DNA of 64,000 bases, taken from positions 1 through 64,000 of the forward strand of contig PNAI01000035.1 of NCBI GenBank assembly GCA_003169835.1. Direction: 5' to 3'. Below are positions 63,805-64,000 of this stretch, piece by piece. This DNA comes from Hyphomicrobiales bacterium. GTDB taxonomy: Bacteria; Pseudomonadota; Alphaproteobacteria; Rhizobiales; Xanthobacteraceae. Below the pieces are notes generated by a model. The model saw nothing but the letters and a program-made list of their open reading frames with translations, was not told the DNA's origin and did not search any database. The translations under genes were made by a program, and so were the position numbers. Each line of letters opens with the position of its first letter. Positions within the stretch are counted from its first letter, which is position 1.

Positions 63805-64000
63805 ATGAAGGCGCTGGCGGAACAAATCAATGAACTGGACGGGGTCGAGGTCTACGGCCGTGTCGTGGGCGTGCGCGGGCTCATGGTGGAAATTGCCGGT
63901 CCAATCGACGCCATGTCGGTGGGGGCGCGGGTGATGATTGAAACGCCCACGGTGCCTATCGCTTGTGAGGTGGTCGGATTTACCGGAAGCAATGCGCTGC
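63805..64000 (+). CDS. fliI: Flagellum-specific ATP synthase FliI, N-terminal part (cut by window end)
   Basis: The visible 65 residues show the beta-barrel N-domain of the FliI/F1-ATPase family: GRVVGVRGLMVEIAGPIDAM, then VGARVMIETPTVPIACEVVGF. FliI powers flagellar type III export. The ATG at 63805 is chosen over an upstream ATG at 63798 because the latter stops after 11 codons; AGGA lies about 10 bases before. The Walker A and catalytic domains are beyond the window. Confidence 0.85.
   Translation, partial: MKALAEQINELDGVEVYGRVVGVRGLMVEIAGPIDAMSVGARVMIETPTVPIACEVVGFTGSNAL

Overview
The window looks like chromosome from a GC-rich alphaproteobacterium of the Hyphomicrobiales (Rhizobiales), near the Bradyrhizobium/Xanthobacteraceae group. 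The reasons are a ChpT-CtrA pair next to chemotaxis and flagellar genes, an EipA (DUF1134) protein, several Liv-type ABC transporters, two Bug-type binding proteins and TTAA-N7-TTAA CtrA boxes. This placement is inferred from gene content and was not tested by alignment.

Layout. 0.4-5.7 kb: a DUF1330 protein, then a minus-strand Liv transporter (livF, livG, livM, livH and a Tat-exported binding protein). 5.7-6.8 kb: a relatively AT-rich stretch without a recognised gene; it holds a possible small RNA with a strong terminator, an FNR/FixK box, short hydrophobic ORFs, 10-bp phased repeats and a 3' fragment of tRNA-Arg(ACG) that looks like an integration scar. 7.2-15.7 kb: an aerobic CoA-dependent anthranilate-type operon (monooxygenase/reductase, MarR regulator, crotonase, acyl-CoA dehydrogenase, CoA ligase, RidA) followed by a luciferase-like oxidoreductase and a FlK-like thioesterase. 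15.8-21.4 kb: an NTF2-like protein, a small exported protein, a GGDEF/EAL protein and a lone HerA-type ATPase.

21.6-31.9 kb: a mostly minus-strand block. It holds a Bug protein, an isocitrate-lyase/PEP-mutase-family lyase and a second-type LeuCD hydro-lyase (a likely branched dicarboxylate catabolic unit), then a diheme cytochrome c and a sorbosone/glucose-dehydrogenase-type PQQ enzyme, then pqqE, pqqD, pqqC, pqqB and the 25-residue pqqA. A second Bug gene lies on the opposite strand inside the pqq cluster. 32.2-39.9 kb: two tandem membrane paralogs facing an RDD-SpoIIM-DUF58-MoxR-DUF4350-DUF4129 operon. 40.0-49.3 kb: a haloacid dehalogenase, then a second Liv transporter framed by two acyl-CoA ligase-like genes.

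49.4-56.0 kb: orphan cpaB, a small membrane protein, an alpha/beta hydrolase, an Ldh2-type oxidoreductase, a coiled-coil membrane protein with a perfect CtrA box upstream, EipA, a YHS protein and CysQ. 56.2-64.0 kb: chpT, cheA (with a fused receiver), cheW, cheY, cheB, cheR, a bidirectional terminator, divergent ctrA, and the start of fliI cut by the window end. This last region puts the output end of the CckA-ChpT-CtrA phosphorelay beside chemotaxis and flagellar export. No CRISPR array, rRNA, complete tRNA, transposase or integrase was found.
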